From assembly GCA_016717285.1 (NCBI GenBank), contig JADKFU010000005.1:2030501-2094500 (forward strand): 64,000 bases of DNA. Reading direction: 5' to 3'. This DNA comes from Chitinophagaceae bacterium. Its GTDB lineage: Bacteria; Bacteroidota; Bacteroidia; Chitinophagales; UBA10324. The notes beneath the pieces are model-generated. The model was not told the DNA's origin. It did not search any database and saw only the letters and a program-made list of their open reading frames with translations. Shown here one piece after another: positions 23,939-35,100 of the stretch; position 1 is the first letter of the stretch; every line of letters starts with the position of its first letter. The translations under genes were made by a program, and so were the position numbers.

Positions 23939-26416
23939 TTATCGGTTATAGATTAGATCGCCGGGAGATTTAGAGAGTATGCGGTTGATGGTGAACCAGG
24001 AGACGAGCATAGAGGAAAGCAAGAAAATGGCAATCGCGAAAATTGTATTCAAACTAAACATATTAAAATAACTTACACCCTCCTCCAATGCAATATTTTG
24101 TTTGAGAAAATAATCAATTATATAGCCTAAGCCCCATGCAAGAAAAAATGCTACAATAATTCCTGCAACTATAAACAAAGAAATAATTGAAAAATAGATA
24201 TTCCTTGACTCTTTATTTCCAAGCCCAATCGCCATGAATGTTCCTATATTCATTTTAACTTTGTTTAGATGCATTTTTAGAAGGTTGAATATAAAAAGTG
24301 AAACTGCGACGCTTCCAAACATAATAATCAAGTAACTTAAGATGAGAACCGTATTACTAAGGAAATTAAAATTCTCTTTGTCTTTCACGCGTGACATATC
24401 TACCTCTATAGAATTGCCATTTTCAATTTGAACAGGAGTATTATATGTTTTCACCACATAATCTGCAAAGGTCTTAACGCTATCTAAGGACTTAAAATAA
24501 ACTGATAACATATCTGCATATTGGGCATTTTTTGAAACATCCTTCACATATCCAAAGAAGTAGGTCCTTCTGATTATATCCCTATAAGGTAACATTTCCT
24601 CGGTTTCCAAAATCAAATTATTTATCGTATCAAACATCTTATAAGAGGAAACATCAGACCAAAATCCTATGTGTAAATTGTACCCTTTCGCTAGAGATTC
24701 AATATTTTTCTCAGGAAGTTCGGGTTGTATTGGTGAATAAGCATTCAAAGTCTCATTTTCCTTTAGCATATTCATTATCACCTCATGAATTTTGAATGCC
24801 ACAACCGAGTCTCTTGACTCTACAAAATAATCCAAACCATCGGTTTGGTTTGCAGGATTAAAAGGACTTTCTGGACCCATTAAATATGCTTTATAAAAAT
24901 ACTCTGTGCAGGCGAATGAACTCTTGCCCGGAAGTTCCTTTACAATAGCTCGTATTGGTATCGGCATGTGCTTATTGCCATTTTCGCTTGAGTCCCTATC
25001 AGAAATTGGAAAAGTAATCAATACATGGTCTGACAATGGTTCATATCCGAATCGTTCCAAAAGCTTTGGAGTAACAATTATTGCCAGATCTTGCTTACCT
25101 CTGAAATTCGACCCCTCTATCAAGTTCTTGCCTGACAGCAATTCCTGCTCAATAAATTTTCTGTCCCTTACAACATCAAAAGTTCTCCCTTTCACAAATG
25201 ATGAATCAACTTCATCCTTTCCCATTAAATAAATGCTTGATAAAGAATAAGCAGTGACAGAATCATAGTCAAAATTGGCTCTATTGAACGGATCATTCAT
25301 CTCCGCAGTAATATCTTTTAGCGAACCCTCATAATTGGCCCTCTGATATGGGATGGAAATTGTAAGCCAGTTAACGAATGCGCTATTTAACACAGAATCA
25401 AGATAGCGCAAACTGCCATTCCCAAAGCCAATAGCTATAAAACTAAATAGAAAAATAGAACACAGTAGAAAGAAATTGACTTTATGCTTCCCTGAGAGGG
25501 CATCAGACTCCCTAACAAAAAAAAGTCTTCGAAAATTTCCACTCGTGCTCAGTTTCGGCTTGCTATTCACAGTGGTAATATGAACAAGCTGCTCAGCACT
25601 TGCAGTAAATGTATTCCTAATTCTATTTTTAAAATTATGGGTCTCCGATTCCGAAAACGGATCCCACACACTCCTGTTAAATATATTACTTGCTAATATT
25701 TCACCGAATGTATGATTTTCATTTTTTGTTAATAAAATGATTTGATCTGCATGCTTAATCGCAAGGTCAATATCATGAGAAACTATTATTGCGGTAAGAT
25801 CAGTTTTAAGATGCTCCCTAATCACTTCGAAAAGTTCATTGGCATTGGTTTCGTCAAGATTCCCGGTCGGTTCGTCGCACAATAGTACCCTGGAACTTGA
25901 ATTCAAAGCCCTCACAAATGCAAGCCGTTGACGTTGCCCACCCGACAAGTTCACAGCTAATGTATCCGAACCAACTTCTGCTTCCGACAAACCAACACGA
26001 TTCAATAGTACTGTAACACCATCAACTACTTCATGCTGATATTTTGATTTTTTAATCATTTCAGCGACACATACGTTTTCATACGCCGTGAAATTTTCCA
26101 TCAGATTCGTATTCTGAAAAATAAAATTGAAATAACTTTTACGTAGCGTGGATATCTGAATATTATCCTTATTCCTCCAGAGAGTGGAATATTCATAAAT
26201 TTTTCCATCCTCCGGGATAAAGTTCAACTCACCGCTTTGAATCGTATTATTCATCAAACCAAGCGTTTCCAATAAAGTGCTTTTGCCACTTCCGGACGCT
26301 CCAAGTAGAAATATTAATTTGCCCTGTTCTATTTCCAGTTCCTCAATACTTAAAACAATTGGCGATTTGGAACCATAAGCACATCTCACTTTTGATATTC
26401 GAAAAATGCCGTGCAT
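23939..26416 (-). CDS. Fused ABC ATPase-FtsX-type permease in the T6SS operon
   Basis: This 825-aa MacB/LolCDE-type half-transporter is cytoplasmic-membrane bound. The N-terminal ATPase has Walker A GASGSGKST (residues 39-47), signature LSGGQRQRLAF and Walker B VLLCDEPTGNLDE, and ends near residue 235. A first membrane helix follows at about 310-330 (FFLLCSIFLFSFIAIGFG), then a ~350-residue periplasmic domain, then three C-terminal helices (VLILSYLIIMFGSVAVSLFIF, then two more ending AIFLLSSMLVSWF). FtsX/MacB family members use ATP to drive mechanical work on periplasmic or lipoprotein partners. It starts 4 bp after the stop of the TssR-like gene and lies 75 bp before clpV, so it is co-transcribed. 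This is not a known core component; it might extract lipoproteins or gate cell-wall enzymes for the machine. Confidence 0.85.
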   Translation of the reverse strand: MHGIFRISKVRCAYGSKSPIVLSIEELEIEQGKLIFLLGASGSGKSTLLETLGLMNNTIQSGELNFIPEDGKIYEYSTLWRNKDNIQISTLRKSYFNFIFQNTNLMENFTAYENVCVAEMIKKSKYQHEVVDGVTVLLNRVGLSEAEVGSDTLAVNLSGGQRQRLAFVRALNSSSRVLLCDEPTGNLDETNANELFEVIREHLKTDLTAIIVSHDIDLAIKHADQIILLTKNENHTFGEILASNIFNRSVWDPFSESETHNFKNRIRNTFTASAEQLVHITTVNSKPKLSTSGNFRRLFFVRESDALSGKHKVNFFLLCSIFLFSFIAIGFGNGSLRYLDSVLNSAFVNWLTISIPYQRANYEGSLKDITAEMNDPFNRANFDYDSVTAYSLSSIYLMGKDEVDSSFVKGRTFDVVRDRKFIEQELLSGKNLIEGSNFRGKQDLAIIVTPKLLERFGYEPLSDHVLITFPISDRDSSENGNKHMPIPIRAIVKELPGKSSFACTEYFYKAYLMGPESPFNPANQTDGLDYFVESRDSVVAFKIHEVIMNMLKENETLNAYSPIQPELPEKNIESLAKGYNLHIGFWSDVSSYKMFDTINNLILETEEMLPYRDIIRRTYFFGYVKDVSKNAQYADMLSVYFKSLDSVKTFADYVVKTYNTPVQIENGNSIEVDMSRVKDKENFNFLSNTVLILSYLIIMFGSVAVSLFIFNLLKMHLNKVKMNIGTFMAIGLGNKESRNIYFSIISLFIVAGIIVAFFLAWGLGYIIDYFLKQNIALEEGVSYFNMFSLNTIFAIAIFLLSSMLVSWFTINRILSKSPGDLIYNR

Positions 26417-26420
26417 GTAG

Positions 26421-28890
26421 CTATGGTAAATATTCTTGAGGTAACCAGAAGTAAGTGTAGTCTATTAGGGTAAACATTGCAGTCTGATCATTGTAATATT
26501 TTTTTAATCCAGCTGTTTTCTTTTTTATTTCGGTTATTAACAACTGTATTTGTTCATTACTCACTTTTTTTTCATCATTCAACTGATCAATTCTATACTT
26601 AGTTAGTATCCCCTGTAACTCCGTTTTACGTTTTACATCATTTATTAACTGTAAAGCCTGATCTCCAGTCTTTTTGGGAAAGGTCATCTTCAGACAATTC
26701 TGTGCCGTAAAAAAACTGAAGAAGTTTAATAAAAGCATTATAACAATTTTCTCGCTGCTCCGTCATGTTACCATCCGCTCTGAAGTTCTCCATCAGTGAA
26801 ACAATATTTCCAAGCTCTTGAAGCGAAACCAATAAAACAGGTTTAAACGCAGGTTCATCAGCTCCCGCCATATTCTTCATGAAATATGCCTCATCAAATA
26901 TCTGATAGTTTGCTGTCAACATTTGAGAACTTAACTTTTTTAATTGTTCGTCTGTTCCTCCTACTCTCTGCCACCATCTTAGAAATCTTTGCGAAATTTC
27001 ACTACCGCGTTCACTAAAACCCAATGCGTTCGCGTCATAATCTTCTATACCCTTTTCTGTTTCATTATACACATGAGCAATTACAGTGTCAAATGAGCTA
27101 CTGAATAATTCAATATTCATAGGGCGCTTTGCCGGTGAATAAACTATCGTTCCACTTATTGCGCTCCCTGTTCCACCTGCCTCGAGATAATATCTTGAAA
27201 TTGCTTTATTATCTTGTATCCAAGATGGTTTAGTTATTTTAACACCACCTGATTTAATACTTGCTTGTATTTCTTTATTAGATCGTAAATCATTGCCAAT
27301 TTTTATTGCTGTTTTGCCGATCAGTTCACTCAACTGTGATACAAATGCATCATAAGCTATATCATTTCCGTTGGTCACCTGAAACGCAATCAATCCCTGT
27401 AATGTTTGTGACATAATACTAACCAGTCTGGTAACTTTCTCTGTATTATCCTTATCACCTGCACTTCCTATCACCACTAAAAAATTAGATTCATTCTTTT
27501 TGTCTCCTGCAAAAAGAGATAATCCCTTTTCCAATCCTAAATAAAGAGGTTTTTCCACTGTACCAACGCACGATTCACCAAGTCTGAGTTTTCCATCGAG
27601 GTAAACGATTATTCTCTCAGGATCAGTAACTATCGGATTACTGATTACATTCGCCTCACCTCCAGCACAATTCGGATAGTAAACTACAGCACCATATCCA
27701 AATGTTACCGGATTTTGACTTTGGCTTTTTATTTCTTCAATCATATTTGTACTCGTCCTTATGGCATCAACTACTTTCTGATTATAATCATTTAATGATG
27801 GATCTCCATCTACAACAAATACAATATTTACATTTTTTATTTGATTTCTTATTTTTTCATATCCTTCCTTTTCAACCTGTCCATATTCTGCATTCTCAAG
27901 TAATTTTTTACCACTGCTATCATATACATCCGTCACAAAACCCGTTTTAAGCACTCCATCTTTTTCTTCCAATACCGGAAATCTCTTAACGGAAGGCATC
28001 ATTCTTATCTCATAATTATCATCATTCCATTCTGCTTTAGTTGTTTTTATTCCTTCTGCGTAAAAAGACTTTGCTTCTTCTGCCGATTCAAATAATGAAA
28101 CTTTATAAGCCATAATTCTTCTTTCTTCGGCAGAAGTTATATCCCAATTTGGTTCATAACAGATTCGATCCGACCATTTTCGAACAATTCCTTTGGAAAC
28201 CCATCCCAAAATTGACGCCCCGCGGCTAGCATATTCAAAAGACATATCCTTACCCACCAGATAACTGTTTGCGGTTTCTTTATAAATAAACATGAATTGA
28301 GCTAGCCGAACTACATTATCATTTTTATAGGCAAGGTCCGGGCCGTTAAACATCCTTATTGAATTATCATCGCCGACATAGTTTTGAATATTCAAGATTA
28401 CATTTGGATCGTTTATCACTGCCAGAGCCTTAATAGCAATTTTTTGAGGATCAGTGAAGAGGCAGCTTTGCCACATCAATAACTTAGACTTTTCAATCCA
28501 GCCATAATCCACTGTACTTACCGGCACATATCTCTTTGGGTCACTTCTAACATAGTCCCTTACACCCTCATCACATTTTACAATATGACAGTAATTATCC
28601 TGAACATCAATTACAAAAAACGCATCCATAAAATTTGCTTCCAACTTCTTTTTGCCTCCGGTCGGGCTTTCAAATGTTGTATTGTAGTCACGATCTGAAT
28701 AAACGCACCATATAGATTTACTAACATCCTTATTCATAATCACATTTGCAAGATCCATCCTCGGATATTTATACTCGGGCGGAGAGGTATATGCTGAAGT
28801 CTTGGGTTGCACCTGGCTCAAACAAACTTCTGAAATCAAAAGAATCGCAAACAAGAAAAGATAAGAATGCTGCTTGTAGTTAGTTGACAT
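26421..28890 (-). CDS. tssR: TssR-like T6SS envelope protein (single-base frameshift near 3' end)
   Basis: This protein is about 822 aa when read through one indel. It has a signal peptide (SYLFLFAILLISEVCLSQ), an SH3-like N-terminal region (FVIDVQDNYCHIVKC and YGWIEKSKLL), and a von-Willebrand-like region (NVNIVFVVDGDPS around residue 360). The C-terminal helices end DYTYFWLPQEYLP. This fits the large periplasmic TssR of Bacteroidota T6SS. At 26671-26675 (A5 on the minus strand) one extra base shifts the frame. With four A the protein reads DDLSQKTGDQALQL and continues 80 residues; as given it stops at 26638. The 3' part has no start of its own, so one gene is more likely than two. I chose the ATG at 28890, directly before the signal peptide. 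Confidence 0.68.
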
Positions 28891-29611
28891 GAGTAAAAAC
28901 ATTTGTTCGTATAATATTAGGATCATTGGATTTAAAACCTGCTATTGAATTTATCTTTCTATCTACGTCCATTCTTTCAACCTGACCGGTTGTTGACGGA
29001 ATATAGATATGAATATTTATCTCAGCATCATTTGCTGATAATAATGTCGCAAGTTGGCGCGGTAACACATTAATATACCTTGAAAGTTCAGAATTATTTT
29101 GCTGATATTGAGCTATCAGGTAATCAACAGAAAAAAAGTAATATACATTTATTGACCTTGCAAGATACTTTTCACTGCTTAGAAACTTTTGAAGTTTCTT
29201 TTTGTCAAATTGAAATTGAGGAGTTAGATATGAATTATCTTCTCTTATCGAGCGAATCCAGGAATCATGGGCTTTATAATTCGTTAATATAGGAGGAGAA
29301 TTGGAGAGACCGTTGCACACAAGCAGCATTACGTTTCTTTCACCAGCCCTATAATTTAATGAGAATGCAGCTAATATTGAATCAAGAACTTGAATCTGCG
29401 GATCAAGCAGACCGGGTGTGCCATTCGCTTTTGAATTAGCAACAAAAAACAAATCGGCCGAATTATATATTCTCAAATCATCATCGGTAGAATCTGTTTG
29501 AGCCAAAGAATTATAGCTAATCAGAATGAAACAAAGTAAAAAGAAAGAACTGCTCAACAACATCATTCTATTATGGAATAGCCTAAAATATTTAGTATAG
29601 AATGGTTTCAT
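28880..29611 (-). CDS. Membrane-anchored/secreted 243-aa protein upstream of TssR
   Basis: I do not recognise the family. An N-terminal signal or anchor (MMLLSSSFFLLCFILISYNS, followed by LAQT, a likely cleavage site) precedes about 205 periplasmic residues. The pattern RNVMLLVCNGLSNSPPIL and SINVYYFFSVDYLIA suggests an alpha/beta fold. It overlaps the stop of the PKD gene by 4 bp (ATGA) and its own end overlaps the TssR start by 11 bp, so all three are translationally coupled. A trans-envelope T6SS role (for example in place of TssQ) is possible, but it has no lipobox, so I leave it unnamed. Confidence 0.7.
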   Translation of the reverse strand: MKPFYTKYFRLFHNRMMLLSSSFFLLCFILISYNSLAQTDSTDDDLRIYNSADLFFVANSKANGTPGLLDPQIQVLDSILAAFSLNYRAGERNVMLLVCNGLSNSPPILTNYKAHDSWIRSIREDNSYLTPQFQFDKKKLQKFLSSEKYLARSINVYYFFSVDYLIAQYQQNNSELSRYINVLPRQLATLLSANDAEINIHIYIPSTTGQVERMDVDRKINSIAGFKSNDPNIIRTNVFTHVN

Positions 29612-30528
29612 TTTTTTTGTGCTTTTATTTCCAAAGAGGAAATGTACCCTGAGTTATCGGTAGAAAAACTAACATCCAGAATAGTATATGCAGGATGGTT
29701 GAATGAAAACTCCTTAACTAATGCATCTAGTGTAGGCACATTTGCATCCGGAATATTCCACGATACTGGCGTTGTTTGCCCACTAATGAAATAGTTATTA
29801 AACCAATCTTTTTCCACCTGTGTTTTGTATCCCCCTCTATCTGCCAGATTCTGGAGGCGGTTAATAATCTCTGCTTTAGGAGGCAGTTTTGGTTTAGCAG
29901 GCCCTGCTACTTTTGAAGAAGAAACAGTTGGCAATAGTTTTGGCAGTACCTTAATATTGTAGGTTCCATTAACTTTAAGTGACGCATCAGTCTTTAAAGT
30001 AACAACATAATCACCTTGTGTCTTGTATGTGTACGTTGGATTCTGTGTCTTATCATCAATAGTAACCCCATTCTCACCAAAATACCATTTCCAACTTTTT
30101 GCACCTTCAGCAGTTCCTTTAAAATTAACCGGTTCGCCAACGTGTACTACTGATCTACTCGCCGTAATAGTTATCCTAGTACCCGTAACAGTATCCATTC
30201 CTCCATTACTTACTTCCACTATGATTGAGTCCACACAAGTTTCATTGACTGTTAATCTAATGAGGTATTTTCCTTTCGATTGATATAGGTAACTCCCACT
30301 TCGTGATTCAGAGGTGCCAAGACCGTCGCCAAAATCCCAATACCACTTTGTTGCATTGGGGGAAATGTCACTGAACTTTAAAGAGTCACCAACCATTAAA
30401 TCTTTTGAGAGCAGTTCAATATCTGCGCCATCACAGGCCGGCTTCTGCTGTAGCATTCTTTGGATAAAATAAATAGCTCCTCCAATTAAAATTATTGCAC
30501 CGAGAAGCATGAAAACCCGTTTGTCCAT
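29608..30528 (-). CDS. PKD-domain membrane-anchored protein (possible TssP-like)
   Basis: This 306-aa protein has an N-terminal membrane helix (FMLLGAIILIGGAIYFIQR) and two PKD domains: NATKWYWDFGDGLGTSE (residues ~58-74) and AKSWKWYFGENGVTIDD (residues ~142-158). Each is followed by the strand pattern GKYLIRLTV or GDYVVTLKT. A Pro/Ala/Lys linker (SSKVAGPAKPKLPPK) and a ~100-residue C-terminal domain follow. It is anchored in the inner membrane with the PKD domains in the periplasm. It lies 11 bp after the barrel gene and overlaps the next gene, inside the block leading to TssR. Being one of the trans-envelope proteins of the Bacteroidota T6SS (TssP) is an inference from topology and place. 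Confidence 0.6.
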   Translation of the reverse strand: MDKRVFMLLGAIILIGGAIYFIQRMLQQKPACDGADIELLSKDLMVGDSLKFSDISPNATKWYWDFGDGLGTSESRSGSYLYQSKGKYLIRLTVNETCVDSIIVEVSNGGMDTVTGTRITITASRSVVHVGEPVNFKGTAEGAKSWKWYFGENGVTIDDKTQNPTYTYKTQGDYVVTLKTDASLKVNGTYNIKVLPKLLPTVSSSKVAGPAKPKLPPKAEIINRLQNLADRGGYKTQVEKDWFNNYFISGQTTPVSWNIPDANVPTLDALVKEFSFNHPAYTILDVSFSTDNSGYISSLEIKAQKK

Positions 30529-30539
30529 TCAAATATGTT

Positions 30540-32186
30540 TTAGTAAGCTTGCTGATCAATGTACTTGTTGCTTAGACTAATTGAAATACCAACTGTTAAC
30601 CCAAGGTAAATATGATTTACTCTTGGTGATCCAGCTAAAAGGGTATTGTATTCACCCACTGTATTTGTCAGCTTGTAATCATCTGCATTAAATCCCTTGT
30701 TCTCATGATGTTCAATTATTATCTGAGGTCCAATATTGAAATGAGCTCCTGAAGCCAGCAAGTAAGGAAAAGTCAACCTAATATTTACAGCATAACCAAT
30801 CCCAAATTTATTATCGTTCGTCGTAGGCTTTTCTATTTTTTTGTGCAAAGCAAGATCGTACCCAGCATCTTGCAGTAATTGAAAAAAAGCAGTTTTATCT
30901 CCTCCAATTGATTCAATAAATGCTTCAGTAAATAAAGCCGCTGTGCCAGGATGACTAGCTGTTGAGACATAACCAAAACTATTGCTTACAGTATCATAAG
31001 AAGCTTCATAATTAAATGAATTCGAGAAATCAGAATTATCATCCAAAGTAACACCTGGTTTAGTTGGCAGTGACAATCCGATTCCAATATTTATTTTTAA
31101 TCCTAATTTAGAGCTAATAGGGGTTTTATATATGAAACTTACAATTGGCAATGCGAAGTAATTAAAAGTGATGTTTTCAGAAATGGAGTCTGTACTGGAA
31201 ATTATTCGCTTATACGAATTCGAAACGCCAATACCATCTACGTTTTCAATGTCCTCAAAACTAATGTTGTAATGATCCACCTTTAAATTTGAAGTGATCC
31301 TTGTGTACATTAAACCAATACCTAGTCCAATATGTCTTTTAAGTCCCAAAAAATATTCCCACTCAACTGAAAGATTAAAGTCAGGTAATAATCTGTAACT
31401 CTGGCCATATTCACCAATACTATAATTATCGAATAAACTCGTATTCATATTCTCTGCATTTGGTGCAAATGAGTCAAATGAGTAACCCGGACCTCCGCTG
31501 ATAAGAAGTGTTTGACTGGGTCCTTTAGGAGGCTCACATCCCTTGTAGATAATATAACCCGGAACATCCTTACAATTATCTTCTTCATCAATGACCAAAT
31601 CGCCGTCCGAATCATTGATGATTTGGAAATTAGCTTTTCCGTCAACTTCTCCATCCTCAGAAATCCTTTCAATTTGAACACCTTTAAAATCAGAGGAAAG
31701 TTTCATGGTAAGCAACACCGTGTCAATGGTTAATACCTGCCATCCGTTAAAGGTATATCCAGTAACTCTTTTTTCAACTGAAACTAAAGCACTTTGCTGT
31801 GATAAATCATCATAGCTGATAGCCATATTGGTAATAACGGCCTCAACCAAACCGCGAGGATAAACTTCCTTTGTTTTAGATAAAAATTCATCAATCGGCT
31901 TCGATCTAAAATGAAGGCTTTTATTGTGAGGGTCGTCAAAAAAATCAGGATTGAGGTCATCGAAGATGAGTGCTTCCTCAGTAAAAATGCTTTTAAATTT
32001 CTTCATTGTTTTTGCCGAAATACTGTCGGAAACAACATCTGTAAATGTAAGATTGTCCTCATAAATTCTAAGCACACTATCAATCGCATTGATTGCTTTG
32101 AGCCGCTCATTCCATGTAAGTTCCTGACTGAATCCAATTCGAATTACGCCGGCAATTAAAAGTAAGAATAATAAAATTTGTTTCAT
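30540..32186 (-). CDS. Outer-membrane beta-barrel candidate with a TSP3-type calcium motif
   Basis: This ~548-aa protein has a signal peptide (MKQILLFLLLIAGVIRIGFS). Residues ~20-190 form a periplasmic domain. Then comes NDSDGDLVIDEEDNCKDVPG, a thrombospondin type-3 calcium motif often linking domains in Bacteroidota OmpA-like proteins. The rest (residues ~225-548) is rich in alternating aromatic/polar strands (SLKLGLKINIGIGLSLP-like; HIYLGLTVGISISLSNKY at the end), as in a porin-type barrel. No C-terminal OmpA peptidoglycan-binding motif is seen. I chose the ATG at 32186, 13 bp after the preceding stop, because it opens the signal peptide; an ATG at 32249 overlaps the upstream gene. Confidence 0.65.
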   Translation of the reverse strand: MKQILLFLLLIAGVIRIGFSQELTWNERLKAINAIDSVLRIYEDNLTFTDVVSDSISAKTMKKFKSIFTEEALIFDDLNPDFFDDPHNKSLHFRSKPIDEFLSKTKEVYPRGLVEAVITNMAISYDDLSQQSALVSVEKRVTGYTFNGWQVLTIDTVLLTMKLSSDFKGVQIERISEDGEVDGKANFQIINDSDGDLVIDEEDNCKDVPGYIIYKGCEPPKGPSQTLLISGGPGYSFDSFAPNAENMNTSLFDNYSIGEYGQSYRLLPDFNLSVEWEYFLGLKRHIGLGIGLMYTRITSNLKVDHYNISFEDIENVDGIGVSNSYKRIISSTDSISENITFNYFALPIVSFIYKTPISSKLGLKINIGIGLSLPTKPGVTLDDNSDFSNSFNYEASYDTVSNSFGYVSTASHPGTAALFTEAFIESIGGDKTAFFQLLQDAGYDLALHKKIEKPTTNDNKFGIGYAVNIRLTFPYLLASGAHFNIGPQIIIEHHENKGFNADDYKLTNTVGEYNTLLAGSPRVNHIYLGLTVGISISLSNKYIDQQAY

Positions 32187-32199
32187 AGTTGCCGTGAAT

Positions 32200-35100
32200 T
32201 TATTGAACGATGAATTTATTTGCCACCAATTTCCCTTTTCTGTCATCAAGACTTAGAAAATACACCCCTCTTGCTAGTGAAGTTTGAATAGAAATCCCAG
32301 ATATTAATTCATTTCCGTCGACTTCATTGGCAAACAATTCATTACCTAAAACATCTCTAATTGTTAGCGTTACAGAGGTTTCCTCAAATCCATCTACACG
32401 GATTGTAAATGAACCGATGTTAGGATTAGGATAGATGGAAGAAACAATTGGCGAAACTAAGGGAGGAGGTGTTGCGGAATTAACTTCAGAAAGTTTTGTA
32501 TAGTGATATGGGAGATATTTAGAGTGATAAAATGATTTTGACTCACAATTGCCTTTTCGTGCATTTACCCACCAATATTTATTTTCACTAGCAAACTGTT
32601 CACCTGCCTTAAATATTTGAAAATGTCCGGTATCTGAGTCAAATATAATAGGTTCAAGAGTTATTATATCATAACAACCCCATTGGTAAGCATGATGATC
32701 AAATCCAGTTACGTCGACATCATTGTTGAATATTGCAAGGATTTTATCTGCTTGATTGATTAATAGAATTTTAGCTGTATCTATCACATTATCATTGTCT
32801 AATTGAACATTGAATATATTTGAATTAGAGCAGCCAGTTATCTCGTCCGTTGCGGTTACTATAACATCATACAAGCCATTTGCATTTAAAGGTCCTGAAT
32901 GGAAAAAGAATACACAATTATTACCATAATTCAATACGTCCGAAGCGAGCAAATATGGTATACCTTGTGTACTAGAAGACCAGGTGTAATTAACCGTTTG
33001 GTCATGATTGACTGAAAAATAAACACCATATATGTCAGAGCAAACATTAATTGAATTTAAATTATTTGGAGATATAAATTCTGGTTGGAAGGGAAGGATG
33101 TTAATAATAACAGTCCGAAGAGTCTGTATCGAAGGTCCGTTGCAGCCATTTGCTGTAACCTGTATATTCACCGAGCCTGCAAATGCTGGATTCCACGTCA
33201 TTACTCCTGTTAAAGGATCAATCGTTCCTGCAGTAATTGGATTTATTGACCAGTTAAATCCGGTACTATTAGTAGCTGTAGTCGAATACGTTGTTTGTGT
33301 CGTTCCATTTGTCACTTGACAAGTCGGTTCTACTCCTAAAGACACTACAATTGGCGTAGGTATGCCTACTGTTGGTGTTATTACTACAGTCCGAAGAGTC
33401 TGTATCGAAGGTCCGTTGCAGCCATTTGCTGTAACCTGTATATTCACCGAGCCTGCAAATGCTGGATTCCACGTCATTACTCCTGTTAAAGGATCAATCG
33501 TTCCTGCAGTAATTGGATTTATTGACCAGTTAAATCCGGTACTATTAGTAGCTGTAGTCGAATACGTTGTTTGTGTCGTTCCATTTGTCACTTGACAAGT
33601 CGGTTCTACTCCTAAAGACACTACAATTGGCGTAGGTATGCCTACTGTTGGTGTTATTACTACAGTCCGAAGAGTCTGTATCGAAGGTCCGTTGCAGCCA
33701 TTTGCTGTAACCTGTATATTCACCGAGCCTGCAAATGCTGGATTCCACGTCATTACTCCTGTTAAAGGATCAATCGTTCCTGCAGTAATTGGATTTATTG
33801 ACCAGTTAAATCCGGTACTATTAGTAGCTGTAGTCGAATACGTTGTTTGTGTCGTTCCATTTGTCACTTGACAAGTCGGTTCTACTCCTAAAGACACTAC
33901 AATTGGCGTAGGTATGCCTACTGTTGGTGTTATTACTACAGTCCGAAGAGTCTGTATCGAAGGTCCGTTGCAGCCATTTGCTGTAACCTGTATATTCACC
34001 GAGCCTGCAAATGCTGGATTCCACGTCATTACTCCTGTTAAAGGATCAATCGTTCCTGCAGTAATTGGATTTATTGACCAGTTAAATCCGGTACTATTAG
34101 TAGCTGTAGTCGAATACGTTGTTTGTGTCGTTCCATTTGTCACTTGACAAGTCGGTTCTACTCCTAAAGACACTACAATTGGCGTAGGTATGCCTACTGT
34201 TGGTGTTATTACTACAGTCCAAAGAGTCTGTATCGAAGGTCCGTTGCAGCCATTTGCTGTAACCTGTATATTCACCGAGCCTGCAAATGCTGGATTCCAC
34301 GTCATTACTCCTGTTAAAGGATCAATCGTTCCTGCAGTAATTGGATTTATTGACCAGTTAAATCCGGTACTATTAGTAGCTGTAGTCGAATACGTTGTTT
34401 GTGTCGTTCCATTTGTCACTTGACAAGTCGGTTCTACTCCTAAAGACACTACAATTGGCGTAGGTATGCCTACTGTTGGTGTTATTACTACAGTCCGAAG
34501 AGTCTGTATCGAAGGTCCGTTGCAGCCATTTGCTGTAACCTGTATATTCACCGAGCCTGCAAATGCTGGATTCCACGTCATTACTCCTGAAAAGGATCAA
34601 TCGTTCCTGCAGTAATTGGATTTATTGACCAGTTAAATCCGGTACTATTAGTAGCTGTAGTCGAATACGTTGTTTGTGTCGTTCCATTTGTCACTTGACA
34701 AGTCGGTTCTACTCCTAAAGACACTACAATTGGCGTAGGTATGCCTACTGTTGGTGTTACTGTCAATATTGCATCTGCCGAAGTTTGAGATCCGTTAATA
34801 TTTGTAACCACTGAATGATACTTATTGCCATTCATAATTGCTGAAACACTTGTCAAGGTAAGAGTAGGGTTCTTCGTGCCCGAATAAATTCCACCATCAC
34901 TGATGTTTTCAAATGGGCCCCCACTACTTTCTTGCCATTGAATCAATGGAGCCGGTATTGAATTAGATGTGCTTGTAAAACTTGCATTGCCACCAATGCA
35001 AACAAAGGTTGACGGCGGGTCAGAGGTAGAAATAGGGTTAGTCTCTCCAATTTGGAAATCACTGAAGGAAATATTTCCGGTGCATTGTGTGCTACTTGTA

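Noticed and set aside
26421..26738. Separate 105-aa gene
   Set aside because: No own start site in context; the sequence continues TssR if one base is removed, and it overlaps the TssR frame.
33100..34757. CRISPR or non-coding tandem repeat
   Set aside because: Period 276 bp in one reading frame encoding an Ig-like domain; reading frames in other phases are shadows.
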